From positions 1,488,001 to 1,552,000 of the forward strand of contig NZ_BKZW01000002.1 in the NCBI RefSeq assembly GCF_008974265.1: a stretch of 64,000 nt of DNA. Direction: 5' to 3'. Below the pieces are notes generated by a model. The model searched no databases. It saw only the letters and a list, made by a program, of their open reading frames with translations, and was not told the DNA's origin. Position numbers and translations under genes: made by a program. Positions 27,707-37,675 of this stretch are shown piece after piece; position 1 is the first letter of the stretch; each line of letters begins with the position of its first letter. Origin of the DNA: Dictyobacter vulcani (lineage in GTDB: Bacteria > Chloroflexota > Ktedonobacteria > Ktedonobacterales > Ktedonobacteraceae).

Positions 27707-28504
27707 TTATTGCACGGAAAGCAGCATGTCTGGAATGTCAATGCCCAGAGCATCCAGTGATGTTAGTTTGATCGTAACATTGGTCAGTGTGATCGTAAGC
27801 TTTGATAAATCGGGCAGACCAGGTGGATTGATGGTCGGTGGCACAGGACTGGCTACAGGTAGTGGGTCTGGCGTAGACATAACGGTCCCTACCAGCGGAT
27901 GTTGTGTCTCCTCTGGATCCGCTTCTGTATCTGTGACCGGTGTTGCCTGTATATGGTAACTATTGGTGGCTGTCGAAAAGTCACTCTGCGAAGATCCTGG
28001 CGTCGCAGGAACGCTCCTACCGGCACGTATGGTTGGTGTGCCTGGTTGATCAGGTACATTGATTGGAGTGGTTGGAAGTTTACCAGAAATAATACTCTCC
28101 AACGGGATACCGATCACGTTCAGGCTGGTAAAATTCCCCTGGTCCGAGGTGATGGAAATAACGTGAGCACGAAGATTGGAGAAGCGGACCGGATTGTTTC
28201 CTGTGTTGGCGAATTGAAACGTCACCGTGCCGACAAATGGTAGCGACACCTGTTTGCTGAAGACCAGTTTGGTGGCGATCGCATCCAGGACGATCGCATC
28301 CGCCAGCGATCCTCCATTTTGCACCACACGCAGGTCCAGATGAAAATTAAATGCCTTGAAAGAACTGGCCGTTATCGTAAAAGGACCATTAGTATCGAGC
28401 GTTGTGGCGAAAGCCATGGGTGACCAGAGCAGCAAAGAGATGATGCACACAAATAACGAGATACTGGCCACAATCAAATATTCTACAGATCTAACACGTC
28501 CCAT
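27707..28504 (-). CDS. Secreted DUF6230-like protein with Pro/Thr-rich linker
   Basis: 265 residues. ATG at 28504 with AGGAAGAT upstream. Signal peptide (LIVASISLFVCIISLLLWSP, cleavage near AFA) followed by a beta-rich domain whose pattern FTITASSFKAFNFHLDLRVV echoes the downstream DUF6230-like protein, including LPFVGTVTFQF versus LPFIGPVTFLL. A Pro/Thr-rich linker (residues ~150-215) joins a short C-terminal beta segment. First gene of the operon. The paralogous outer genes flanking DUF6114 suggest they interact. Confidence 0.65.
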   Translation of the reverse strand: MGRVRSVEYLIVASISLFVCIISLLLWSPMAFATTLDTNGPFTITASSFKAFNFHLDLRVVQNGGSLADAIVLDAIATKLVFSKQVSLPFVGTVTFQFANTGNNPVRFSNLRAHVISITSDQGNFTSLNVIGIPLESIISGKLPTTPINVPDQPGTPTIRAGRSVPATPGSSQSDFSTATNSYHIQATPVTDTEADPEETQHPLVGTVMSTPDPLPVASPVPPTINPPGLPDLSKLTITLTNVTIKLTSLDALGIDIPDMLLSVQ

Positions 28505-29181
28505 ATCATCTTCCTAATCCAAAAATATATGCTTTGTATTATCCTATCGTACTATTTTTGCATTTATTGCATAAAAAAGCATGAATGTAGAGGTCATGTT
28601 GGGTGAGCAGGCGTGTAGATGCTGTGAAGGGTCAGGCAGATGGACATGGAGAGAGGTGATAGTTGGGAGCAAACTGGTTACGCTCGTGGGGTGACGTTCG
28701 CAGCCATGAAATCTTCCGTTACCGAACAGGGGTATCCTGTAGCATATTCTGATAAACTATCTTATTCTATGGTCTTTTATGTTAAAATAGGATAAATATT
28801 TCTTCGAATACAAGATTAATACCTTGAGTTTCTTTATGCATAAGTAAAATTATGTGTAATAATATGAAGGAGTACTTTTAGTTAATGTCATATGCATTTT
28901 TTGTGGATCATCTCTTAAGTATGGAGTAAGTGCCAGGTTAATCTTACTACATCCAGGAAACGCAAGTGTCACAGATGTGAGGTGTAAAAGTGAGAATATG
29001 CATAGTGCATTACGTATAGGTAGTTCATCTTATTGTGTACAAAATTTTTGTTGTTGGCCAAGGGGGTTATTATGGGAAGGATTTATTTCCTTGATCTCTC
29101 AACATTACTTACCTATTTCCAATATCAAGAATCCCCTGTGTCCTGAAAACCACGTTTAAGACAAGGAATATAACTGGTTAT
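28505..29181. other. Long intergenic region, no gene seen
   Basis: 677 bp between divergent genes. The open frame at 28977-29159 has no ribosome site and an unlikely composition. The stretch 28740-28870 is very AT-rich, with TAAAATAGGATAAAT-like -10 candidates. No strong inverted repeat was found. Confidence 0.5.
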
Positions 29182-29184
29182 GTG

Positions 29185-29598
29185 ATGATTGAAAAAGGCG
29201 CAGTTATTCGTTCGCTCGTGATGGATATGAGGGGTAATACGATAAGTCATGATCAGGAATATGAAGCCCTGTGGCAATCAAATGAATGGGAAGTGGTCTT
29301 ACCATCTGAGATACCGCCTCAACTACAACAAAGAACTACTGAACCACTTGCCCTGAATCCTCGGGCGATGCGGTCACATTCTTCTGAAGCTATCGTTATA
29401 TTGTTAAGCAAGAAACGCGACATCTCTGACCGGGAATTAGCCGATTTATCGGTGAAGCAGCGCATGCAATTGCGTATGGTTTTAACAATGATTAACGGGC
29501 AACGAACGAGTGACGAGCTTAAAGCAACTATCCACCTTCCAGGCCAACTCATCGACGAGATTCTTTTTTATCTTTTCTGTATTGATGCCATTGAATGA
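29185..29598 (+). CDS. Hypothetical protein with C-terminal winged-helix-like segment
   Basis: 137 residues from the ATG at 29185 (GTG 29182 also possible); the ribosome site is weak. Not recognised. The C-terminal ~55 residues (LSVKQRMQLRMVLTMINGQR, TSDELKATIHLPGQLIDEIL, LFCIDAIE) read like a small winged-helix module, with helix, turn and a hydrophobic end. The N-terminal half is charged and unstructured. It ends 16 bp before the HAMP-like gene, so the two form a pair; a cytoplasmic signalling partner is possible. Confidence 0.6.
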   Translation: MIEKGAVIRSLVMDMRGNTISHDQEYEALWQSNEWEVVLPSEIPPQLQQRTTEPLALNPRAMRSHSSEAIVILLSKKRDISDRELADLSVKQRMQLRMVLTMINGQRTSDELKATIHLPGQLIDEILFYLFCIDAIE

Positions 29599-29614
29599 GA
29601 AAAAGGAGCTAACT

Positions 29615-30626
29615 ATGAACGCAGCCTTATCCTGGTGGTTTCGTCTTTCACTTCCCAATCTCCCTACGGAAACACCCAGCCAACGAGAAAAAGCACGTTA
29701 CGCCCGCCTGACCAGTGGTTTTCTACTGCTGATTAGTCTGCTTTTTCTTCCAACCGCCTTTATCATGATTTTTGACTCACCGAAGAGTCCTTCTTCGCCT
29801 CCCATTGCGATGATCGTCGTACTTATTCTCTGCGGCGCTTTTATTTTTGGACGGATGGGACTCAATATTTTATCGGCCAGTTGTATTGTTTTCTACGATA
29901 TTTTTATGGTGACCGGCGTCCTTCTTAGTAATCCCTTAGATCCCTCGCTGCTTCCCCTCTTTGGAGCGTTCGTGCTGGCAACCATTATTGCCAGTGCCTT
30001 GATGCCGCGATTGCATCTATTATTGTCGGAATTATTTGCTGTCTAGACATTTCGTTTATCGCGTTTAATCCTTTCGTACCTCGGACCGCAGCCTTTCAAG
30101 CCATGCTCAACGACGGACTGTACACCGTAACCTGGCTGTACCCATTCTCGTACAAATTGTGATTGCGACGATCATGTTTGTGGTCATGACGATCCTGACA
30201 AAAGCGATCCGTCGAGCAGATAGAGCTGAAGAAGTTGTAGCGCTTCAACTTGAGTTAGCCGCTTCGCAACGTCAGCGTGCAGAAGAGCAGCGGCAACTCG
30301 AAGAAGGATTTCATCAAATAGCAGAAGTGCATGCGCGCGTCGCGAATGGTGATATGCGTGCCCGTGTCTCGCTTGAACAAGGACACGTATTATGGAGTGT
30401 GGCTGTTCCTCTGAACAACCTGTTAAATCGGATGCACCGGACGCAGAACGATACAGATATTTTGTTGCAGACCCAGCAAGTGGCCCAATATGTTGCCAGT
30501 TACATCCATCGGGCCCGTGTCACAGGCGAGCAAAATCCGCTTTCTGCTACCGGAACCGCACTTGATCCTGTGATCGTAGAAATTAATAAGGGTTTGCCAT
30601 CGGCCTATTCAAATAGAGGCAATTAG
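29615..30626 (+). pseudogene. Membrane protein with HAMP-like segment, two frame breaks
   Basis: Start ATG 29615 with AAAAGGAG upstream. Segment 1 (to ~30000) has three to four membrane helices. The frame then shifts near 30000-30030 to read DAAIASIIVGIICCLDISFI, and shifts again near 30140 to PILVQIVIATIMFVVMTILT, followed by a coiled coil (ALQLELAASQRQRAEEQRQL) and a HAMP-like part (EVHARVANGDMRARV). Joined, these give a ~335-residue membrane sensor-like protein. As sequenced it cannot be made in one piece. The reciprocal fit of the three segments argues for recent indels. Confidence 0.7.
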
Positions 30627-30665
30627 CAGTCCACATATTTTTTTGTGTACCTGTTTTGTTTGGTC

Positions 30666-30722
30666 ATTATGCTGTGGTGGAAATGCGTGCGCGTCGCGCA
30701 CGCATTTCCACCACAGCATAAT
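30666..30722. terminator. 57-bp near-perfect palindrome, bidirectional terminator
   Basis: 28-bp arms (30666-30693 and 30695-30722) are exact complements around a single central T. A-rich and T-rich ends flank it. It lies between convergent genes ending at 30626 and 30808, which fits a shared terminator. Confidence 0.75.
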
Positions 30723-30807
30723 AATTTTTGAGCGCCGTAGGCGCGAAAGTCTGTCGACGAAGTACCTCATGGAAGTGATTTTCAGACACACTCTAATAGT
30801 GATAATG

Positions 30808-31035
30808 CTACAGGCGGAAGAAACGTTCGAAGAGATGGAAATGCAAGATGCTGTACATGAGGATGGCCCAGACCAGTGTGGCACCGCCGATCAGCAGGTA
30901 TGTGCCAGGATCTAATGCCTGTAAGTTGAACAGCGTACGCAATGGTGCTATGGCGAGTATGCTGCTAAAGCAAAGGAGCAAGCCCAGCATCAGTAATGAA
31001 GGAAGCCAGTTGTTATACGTTCCTGGTTGACCTGG
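30808..31035 (-). pseudogene. Out-of-frame C-terminal end of the CtpE-like ATPase
   Basis: Reads NNWLPSLLMLGLLLCFSSIL, then YLLIGGATLVWAILMYSILH and a basic/aromatic end. These are the last two membrane helices expected for the ATPase upstream, which otherwise stops at 30990 without them. A one-base deletion near 31035 explains the split. Confidence 0.7.
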
Positions 31036-33269
31036 CCTGGCGCGGTTGGGGGCTCAACAAAAAGTACCAGTAGCAATCCACACAGGACCAAAAATACCGT
31101 GAGGGCTGTCTGTGCTAAGGGGATCGCGCCCTCACGATAGGGGTTGGTAGGTACCGGGAAGGTAAGAGTGGCAGGAATCAGAACAGCAAGATAGACCCCA
31201 AGAGCGATCAGACAGGTTATCAGGGATACAGGCATGACGAAACGCACCAGGGAGCGAATCAAACTCTGTCCCGCGGTGTGTCCTGGACGTGCCCAGTAGG
31301 CCAGAGCGAGAGTAGGGATGCCTACGGTAAAGAAGGTGAGCAATGACGTCTGGCGGGGTTGGAAGGGAAAGCCACCGATAAAGGTGATAGCGACCAGCAG
31401 TAGTGTCACAGAGGAGACGCGCGCTAAAAAGAGTTTCAAGATATCCTGCATACCGTTACGGATACGTTGTCCTTCATGCACGGCTGAAGGAAGGGAGGCA
31501 AACGTATCATTGAGGAGTACCAGGTCAGCAACGCCGCGCGTGGCCTGACTACCGCTCTGCATGGCGATGCCGAGATTGGCCTGTTTGAGTGAGAGCACAT
31601 CATTAACGCCATCACCGATCATAGCGATATAGTGATTGTTCTGGCGGAAAGTCTTGATCAAACGTTCCTTCTGGTGTGGGGTGATACGGCCAAAAATAGT
31701 GGTTTCCTCGGCTCTCTGCGCCAGTTGCGCATCATCTAACTGCTCCAGTTCTGTTCCTGTCATCACCTTGATCTTGTCATGGAGTCCTAATTGGAGCGCC
31801 AGGGCAGTAACGGTTTGAGGATGGTCGCCAGAGATAATTTTTAGCTGGACACCCAGGGCCATAAATTGTGCCAGGGTTTCGCGGGCCTCAGGACGAATGG
31901 TATCGCGCAAACTGAGCGCACCCAGAGGGATCAAGCCCGCAGGTAACGTGCCACCAGCATCCTGCGTTTGTAGGAAGACAGGTTCAGGATAGCGCGCAAA
32001 GAGCAGCACACGTAGTCCTTTTTCTCGCTCCGTCTCCATGAAGGTCCCCAGAGCGGCATCCGGAATCAAAAATGGCTGAAGCATTTCTGGCGCGCCCAGC
32101 ACATAGACACCTTGCATGACAGTATCCCCAAACACGAGCGCGCTCCACTTGCGTGCGGAAGAAAAAGCAATCTCCTGGCGTACAGGCAATCCCGGTCGTG
32201 CCTGCTCCTGACACGCGACTCTGATCGCATTACTGGTTGCATTCTGACTTGATACATGCATGCTATAGGTGCCAAGAAGCTCACGGAGCATGTCTTCATC
32301 AATAGCATATGGGTGTAATGCGGTCAGTTCAAGCTCATTGGTCGTCAGCGTTCCGGTTTTATCTGTGCACAGGATATCCACATGGCTCAGTGACTCGATG
32401 GCATTAAATTTTTGGACCAGTGCCCCTTTGCCAGCGAGGCGGACGGCCCCCAATGCATAGGCCACACTGATGGAAAGAAACAGACCATTTGGCACAATAC
32501 CGATGATCACCATTGCCATGCGCACTGTTTCCACGAGGGGAATCGTACTCACCACAGAGGCGGCAATCAGCAGCGTTTCCAGGAAAAGAGCGATCAGGAG
32601 CAGGACACGGATAATCAAAGCAATTTCACGCTGGAGCGGCGTGGCCATATCACGATAAGCACGCGCGCCCGCCGTAAGATTCCCGGCGACACTCTGGATA
32701 CCAATTTTGTCAGCGCGATACAATGTACGTCCCGTGACACAGAAGGTTCCAGCATAGAGGCGATCGCCTTTGCCTTTGCTGATCGGATCCGTTTCGCCGG
32801 TCAGCAAAGACTCATCGACCTCCACGCATCCCTCACCCACGATCGGTCCATCGACCACGATTTGATCTCCAGGATGTACCACCATAATATCATCCACCAC
32901 CACCGACTCTGGATGAATCTGCTGCTCGCGGCCATCGCGTAGCACCACAGCATGGGGGCGGGTCAGCAAGGCAATATGATCCAGCGTGCGCTTAGCGCGT
33001 ATCTCTTGAAACAAGCTGATCACCAGATTAAACGAAACCACCCCAACCGAGATCAACGCATCGAGATATTGGCCCAGGAGAACAAGAGCCAGTGCGATAG
33101 AGAAAAGAATAGTATTGACCGTATTAAACACATTTTCACGGATAATGCGTATATATGAGCGTCCTGTAGGGGGCGGTGGCACACAACCGAGTCCCTGAGC
33201 ACGCCGTTCCTCAACCTCATGTGTGCTTAATCCTCGCATCAACAATGTTTGATTCTGCTGGCTCTTCAT
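30990..33269 (-). CDS. CtpE-like cation-translocating P-type ATPase, C-terminus frameshifted
   Basis: 759 residues from the ATG at 33269; 33326 and 33239 are other possible starts and none has a strong ribosome site. Order: N-domain (GLSTHEVEERRAQGLG), two helix pairs, actuator LLTGETDP, core helix IVPNGLFLSISVAYALGAVR, phosphorylation site DKTGTLTTNE, GDGVNDVLSL, then C-terminal helices. The SxxSHVDILCTDKTG context resembles CtpE (Ca2+ uptake) rather than MgtA. The frame breaks near 31035 so the last two helices are lost or read in another frame. Confidence 0.82.
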   Translation of the reverse strand: MKSQQNQTLLMRGLSTHEVEERRAQGLGCVPPPPTGRSYIRIIRENVFNTVNTILFSIALALVLLGQYLDALISVGVVSFNLVISLFQEIRAKRTLDHIALLTRPHAVVLRDGREQQIHPESVVVDDIMVVHPGDQIVVDGPIVGEGCVEVDESLLTGETDPISKGKGDRLYAGTFCVTGRTLYRADKIGIQSVAGNLTAGARAYRDMATPLQREIALIIRVLLLIALFLETLLIAASVVSTIPLVETVRMAMVIIGIVPNGLFLSISVAYALGAVRLAGKGALVQKFNAIESLSHVDILCTDKTGTLTTNELELTALHPYAIDEDMLRELLGTYSMHVSSQNATSNAIRVACQEQARPGLPVRQEIAFSSARKWSALVFGDTVMQGVYVLGAPEMLQPFLIPDAALGTFMETEREKGLRVLLFARYPEPVFLQTQDAGGTLPAGLIPLGALSLRDTIRPEARETLAQFMALGVQLKIISGDHPQTVTALALQLGLHDKIKVMTGTELEQLDDAQLAQRAEETTIFGRITPHQKERLIKTFRQNNHYIAMIGDGVNDVLSLKQANLGIAMQSGSQATRGVADLVLLNDTFASLPSAVHEGQRIRNGMQDILKLFLARVSSVTLLLVAITFIGGFPFQPRQTSLLTFFTVGIPTLALAYWARPGHTAGQSLIRSLVRFVMPVSLITCLIALGVYLAVLIPATLTFPVPTNPYREGAIPLAQTALTVFLVLCGLLLVLFVEPPTAPGQVNQERITTGFLHY

Positions 33270-33540
33270 CTTCTGTCTGGCACACCCTCCTGGCTTGCTC
33301 GCCAATGTTTGCGTTAAAGATAGCATACATATCTCACAAAACGCTCTTCATCATGAGTATGAGACTCTCACCAGGATCACAATGATTTCTGACCCTCTTT
33401 GTGTAAAAGCCAGGGCCCAATGATTCTGTAACGCGAGATTGTTTTATAGGATGAGGAAATACAACAGGGAGGATAAATTTAACATTTTCGATTTATTGCA
33501 GCAGATATGTTGTAATGTTTGTTGGATGTTTGTCAATTTT

Positions 33541-33562
33541 GGATCAACTTTGGATCAACTTT
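33541..33562. repeat. Two 11-bp direct repeats (GGATCAACTTT)
   Basis: GGATCAACTTT occurs twice head to tail. A related three-unit array lies at 34740-34772. The 11-bp period places each unit on the same helix face, as in operators or iterons. It lies upstream of the IS605-type element. Confidence 0.55.
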
Positions 33563-33620
33563 GTACTTCTCTAGTAGCACTCTTTTACCGTATACTTACG
33601 CATATAAAAGGTTGTGGTGA

Positions 33621-33998
33621 GTCAGGTACCCCACGCCTCTGCGGCGGGGGCTTGGAGAAGGGGTGATTGCTGCCCGTCTTCTCCAGGTCCGGACCTGACC
33701 AGACCCAGCCAGGGGTGCTTGCACCCATCGGGCTACGATACCGGACGTGTCAAAGAACCTACCAACGCGTGCTTGCCAGCGCGTTGCTCTAGAACTTCTC
33801 AGTTAACCAGTCAGACGGGGTTCGAGGCAGTGCTGAGAAGATGTGCAGGCCGGTATCATCGTCGAGGCACACCTTACCTGGGAAACCAGTGGGGTTTGAC
33901 CGTTCCCACCAAAAACGGTCTCCCGCAAGGGACGACACACAAGGAACAGCAAACAGGAGGCGTGCTTCCTCCCCATGCCTGAAGGCAGGGGTACCCGC
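33621..33998 (+). mobile_element. IS200/IS605-type element lacking tnpB (nonautonomous)
   Basis: Left end: subterminal hairpin CCCCACGCCTCTGCGGCGGGG near 33629-33649. Right end: hairpin CCCCATGCCTGAAGGCAGGGG at 33971-33991. Between them are several stems (CTTCTCAG...CTGAGAAG; GACCGTT...AACGGTC) but no transposase or tnpB. The open frame across it has a spurious composition. TTAC just left of it (33595-33598) could be the target site. The right-end part resembles the omega-RNA scaffold of TnpB elements. The element boundaries are estimates. The surrounding 33270-33620 and 33999-34124 hold no gene. Confidence 0.6.
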
Positions 33999-34124
33999 AC
34001 GATTGAAGTGATGGAAGAGAACTAACCTGGAAGTATATACGCGATATACGTAAATATAGCAGGAAAATAGTGTGGCGTGTATTGGTGGGATAGCATGTGG
34101 TTCTCTGAAGAAAGGGATAATTTT

Positions 34125-34733
34125 ATGCATATTGCTTCAGCAAAGTGGACGAACCTGAATCGCATACATACTATACAAACAGCTTCATGGCTTGTGTGGC
34201 CTGCTACCCACTCTGAAGAAGATCAACGCTATCTGACATACATGTGTTATGTATCCGTTTTTCCAACGCGTCTTTACCCTCTTCCGATGGGAGAAGAGAG
34301 AGTGATACAGCGTTTACCACAAATAGCTCCCTGGCGTAATGAATGGGGACGTCCAGGAGATATGGCCTTTATTGCGATTGATACCATCACAAAGAAACGC
34401 TTAGGGGCTATCTGGTGTCGTCTTTTCCCTGAGGCAAGTGACTTTGTGCCCGGTTTTTGTAGCAGTAATATTCCAAATTTAGGTATTGCTGTTGATACTT
34501 ATGCTCGTCATCGGGGAATAGGTGGATCATTGCTCCGTTCGCTGAAACAGGCAGCCTATCAACAAGGCTATACTGCCCTTAGCCTGGGTGTGACAGCTAA
34601 AAATCCTGCCAGATTTCTGTATGAGCGCCATGGATTTAAGACCCAAAACGTACCAGCCTATCCTGATCCCATCACGATGTTAGTCGATTTAGGGGCAAAA
34701 GCAGACAAAAGTTATAAAAATTCTATTTGTTAA
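34125..34733 (+). CDS. GNAT-family N-acetyltransferase
   Basis: 202 residues from the ATG at 34125 (AAAGGG upstream); in-frame starts at 34077 and 34095 are less likely. GNAT core: GDMAFIAIDTITKKRLGAIW strands, then NLGIAVDTYARHRGIGGSLL with the acetyl-CoA loop RHRGIGGSLL, and NPARFLYERHGF at the end. The N-terminal ~60 residues contain IQTASWLVWPATHSEEDQRY and are not typical. Substrate unknown. It lies just right of the IS605-type element and has its own repeat array downstream. Confidence 0.75.
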   Translation: MHIASAKWTNLNRIHTIQTASWLVWPATHSEEDQRYLTYMCYVSVFPTRLYPLPMGEERVIQRLPQIAPWRNEWGRPGDMAFIAIDTITKKRLGAIWCRLFPEASDFVPGFCSSNIPNLGIAVDTYARHRGIGGSLLRSLKQAAYQQGYTALSLGVTAKNPARFLYERHGFKTQNVPAYPDPITMLVDLGAKADKSYKNSIC

Positions 34734-34739
34734 GTGTCC

Positions 34740-34772
34740 GGACAACATTTGGACAACATTTGGATAATCTTT
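34740..34772. repeat. Three 11-bp direct repeats upstream of the HTH gene
   Basis: GGACAACATTT, GGACAACATTT and GGATAATCTTT follow without gaps, a few bases after the acetyltransferase stop. The gap to the HTH gene at 34955 is otherwise AT-rich with a TATAAT at 34896. Operator use by the HTH/STAND regulator is possible. Confidence 0.55.
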
Positions 34773-34954
34773 GTTTTGTATGAGGAAGTAGAGCTAGAGA
34801 GAGGAAAAGCCTATTCATTCTATAAATGTTGTTGTAATACATCTATAAAGTACCTATTTATCGTAAGCGCATTGAATTTATGTGCTATAATCAGGGTGTT
34901 ATGTTATGTAGTGGATGATAACAAGCATCCTATTATTAAGCTGTAAAGAATAAA

Positions 34955-35341
34955 ATGACGTCTACGACAAATAGAGATTATAAGCCTTCTCTAGATGCGC
35001 TCACGCGTTTTCGTGAGGAGATCACGATTGCTCGCCGTAAGACGGGGCATTTGCAAAAGGAATTGGCAGATGCGTTGGGTATTGATGCCCAGGTACTGAG
35101 CCGCAAGCTCCATGGGGCAAAGCGGTCTTTGCTCACGCATGCCGAGGTAAAGCAAATTATTAAGGTACTGGCTGATTGGGATGGCATTACTACTCGTGCT
35201 GAGGCTGGCAAACTGCTCAAGTTGATGGGCTTAAAAGCAGAAAGTTTCTCTGAACTTGATTGGAAGTCTCCACCACTGGATAAGCTTGAGATAGCCTCAC
35301 CTCATACGCAGTCACCCAGAATAGTTTCCCCCGGCCAATAG
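34955..35341 (+). CDS. XRE-like helix-turn-helix protein
   Basis: 128 residues. ATG at 34955; ribosome site weak. Residues ~18-50 form a helix-turn-helix: [20 protein letters not shown], then [12 protein letters not shown], followed by a winged extension and a proline-rich tail. It stops 11 bp before the STAND ATPase, in a different frame. In related regulators an HTH of this kind is fused to the NB-ARC ATPase, so this may be the detached N-terminus of one protein. Confidence 0.7.
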   Translation: MTSTTNRDYKPSLDALTRFREEITIARRKTGHLQKELADALGIDAQVLSRKLHGAKRSLLTHAEVKQIIKVLADWDGITTRAEAGKLLKLMGLKAESFSELDWKSPPLDKLEIASPHTQSPRIVSPGQ

Positions 35342-35352
35342 CTCACCGCTCT

Positions 35353-37609
35353 ATGCCCTTTTTACCCAGTCCAGCAAACGCACTTATCGGCCGTGAATAT
35401 CATGTACAGTTGTTATTGGATCGACTACGACACATGTCGGTGCGCCTCGTGACATTATTTGGCATGGGTGGAGTTGGCAAGACGCGTCTGGCATTGGAGG
35501 TTGCTCATACGATCCAGCATGAATTTGCTGATGGTGTCTTTTTTATTCCTCTGACATCACTGCGTGAGGCCGCCCTATACCCTCAACGATTGTGCAAACA
35601 TTGCGCCTCATGGACCCAATCAAAGACAGTGATCCAGACAAGCAAAGCATTTTTTCACACGAAGATGTGCTTAAAACTTTCCTGCACAACAAAAAGCTCT
35701 TGTTTATATTTGATAATGTGGAGCAGATTCCAGAGATCGGCTCTTTTATCAGTGATCTGCTGCAGAGTGCCCGGGAAATCAAGATCATGGTGACAAGTCG
35801 AACGCTACTGCACCTGTATGGTGAATATGAATTTGATGTGCCACCATTAACTATTTGTGCTTCTGACCATGAAGCTCATCAAGACACCTTTGAACAGTTT
35901 GCTGCTATTCGCCTCTTTATTGAGCGGGCGGAGGCTGTCAATCCAGCCTTTCACATGACCAGGGAAAATGCCGTAACCATCTCGCGTATTTGTACGCGTC
36001 TGGATGGGCTTCCGCTGGCGATTGAACTGGCGGCGGCGCGTTCCAAGGTGTTACCCCTGACCAAAATTTTACAGTGGCTGACCAGCGGAATGGGTCAGAA
36101 TTTCCTGAGTACCAGTGCACATAACACATTACAGAGCCACCAGACATTACAGGCAACACTGAACTGGAGCTATGAACTGCTAAGTCCACAGTATCAGGCT
36201 CTTTTTCGTCGTTATGGCGTATTTGTTGGTGGCTGGACCCTTGAGGCTGCCAGGCTATTGTCATGCCTGACGTTGAGGGAAGCCCCATTGCCAGCGTGAT
36301 CGAGCAAATGGAGTTTCTCATCGGTCAGAGTCTGGTGAAACGCATGCGGTCAGACGAGATGGCCCCGAAAGATAATCTGGAGTCGCGCTTTCATCTGCTA
36401 GAAACGATTCGTGAATACGCGCTGGAGCAACTGGCAAGAGCTGGCGAGCAAGCGGATGTACAGAGACAGCATGCCAGCTATTATCTCTCGCTGGTCGAAA
36501 AAACCGAAGCCAGCTTATCTGGTGATGATTCAGCGGCTGCCGTCGCGTTATTTGTGCGCGAACAAGGAAATCTGCGTGCCGCGCTTGCCTGGGCGACTGA
36601 TCATGGTGAGAACGATACCGCTTTACGGATCAGCTGTGCCCTGGGACGATTTTGGGAAGCCCGGATGCAGTTCCATGAAGCTTTTCGCTGGATTGACGCT
36701 GTATTCAAGCTACAAGCAGATACACCTTTATCCGCCCGTGCCAATCTCTTGATGGGAGCCGCCCGGCTGGCGCTGTGGGAGATCGGCTGTGAGCGTTCCC
36801 GCGAACTGGCACAGGAAGCCCTGACGCTCTATGCCGCCGAAGGTAACCAGGTTGGTAGAACCTGGGCGTTATTCCACATTGGTGATACCTGGCATATCCA
36901 GGGAGATTACGTACTATCCAGCACCTACCTGGAGCAATGTCTGCAACTTCTCCACGCACAGCAGGACTGGCGTAACTACGCCTTTACCCTGAGCAGACTT
37001 GGAGCGCTGGCGACTCTGCGCGGCCAGATGCAGAAGGCGCGTGCCTGGCTGAGCGAAGCAAGGGAACTTCTCTATGAATACGATGAGCCAGGCTTGCAGA
37101 CTGTGACATTGGTTTACCTGGGGATCCTCACCTTTGTGCAGGGCGAACTGGTGCTGAGCAGCAACTATTTACGTGAAGGAATGCTCCTGGCCAGACAAAC
37201 GGGCAACCACTATATGCTGGCCGCTGATTTACTTGTGCTGGGTTGTGCCCTGGGTCGAATGTACGGGCCATTTTACACGGCCCACATCTGTAGCGCAGCC
37301 GAAATGCTTTACGCGAGCCTGAAGGCCAGCGTGCCAACAGCATACCGCCCACTCTATGACACCAATCTTGGCAGCTTACAGGCAAAAGTTGACAGAGTAA
37401 CCTGGGACATGTGGTGGGAGGAAGGTAAAGCCTTCTCTTTAGAAGAAATCTGTACGCTGGCCCTCTCTGCCGAGCGGAGCCAAAGAAGCCGAAGTACCGA
37501 TGCCCTCCCTCGGGCGCTGATTGCTCGACGCGGACAGGTCGCAGCGACCAGCGCTGCCGGTACGGGGCACTGTAACATTATGGTGCTATCATTCGTGCCG
37601 TGTGCGTGA
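35353..37609 (+). pseudogene. STAND (NB-ARC) regulator with TPR-like repeats, broken into three frames
   Basis: Piece 1 (from 35353): [20 protein letters not shown] and the P-loop [18 protein letters not shown]. The frame changes near 35585 to piece 2: [17 protein letters not shown] (Walker B), [10 protein letters not shown] (sensor), GLPLAIELAAARSKVLPL and a winged-helix part. It changes again near 36265 to piece 3: FHLLETIREYALEQLARAGE and ~300 residues of TPR-like helices. Whole, it would be a ~870-residue signal-transducing ATPase coupled to the HTH upstream. The last ~35 codons run through a dispersed repeat (37522-37564), so the original C-terminus has been replaced. Confidence 0.8.
37522..37564 (+). 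repeat. Dispersed REP-like repeat copy
   Basis: Starts TGCTCGACGCGGACAGG; its last 25 nt are identical to 7797-7821. It lies inside the 3' end of the STAND reading frame, encoding ARRGQVAATSAAGTG. Confidence 0.75.
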
Positions 37610-37675
37610 CAGAACGAAGCTTCCTGTACTGTTTGTCGAAACGCTAATTGCGTAGAGAAAAAAGGAGGAGTTCCC

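Noticed and set aside
28977-29159. 60-codon open frame in the long intergenic gap
   Set aside because: No ribosome site, unlikely amino-acid composition, AT-rich spacer.
33614-33982. 122-codon open frame on the plus strand
   Set aside because: It spans the hairpin-rich IS605-type element, has no ribosome site and a composition dominated by GC-rich structure.
34740-34772. Possible CRISPR or plasmid iterons
   Set aside because: Units are only 11 bp and contiguous without spacers; no cas or rep gene nearby.
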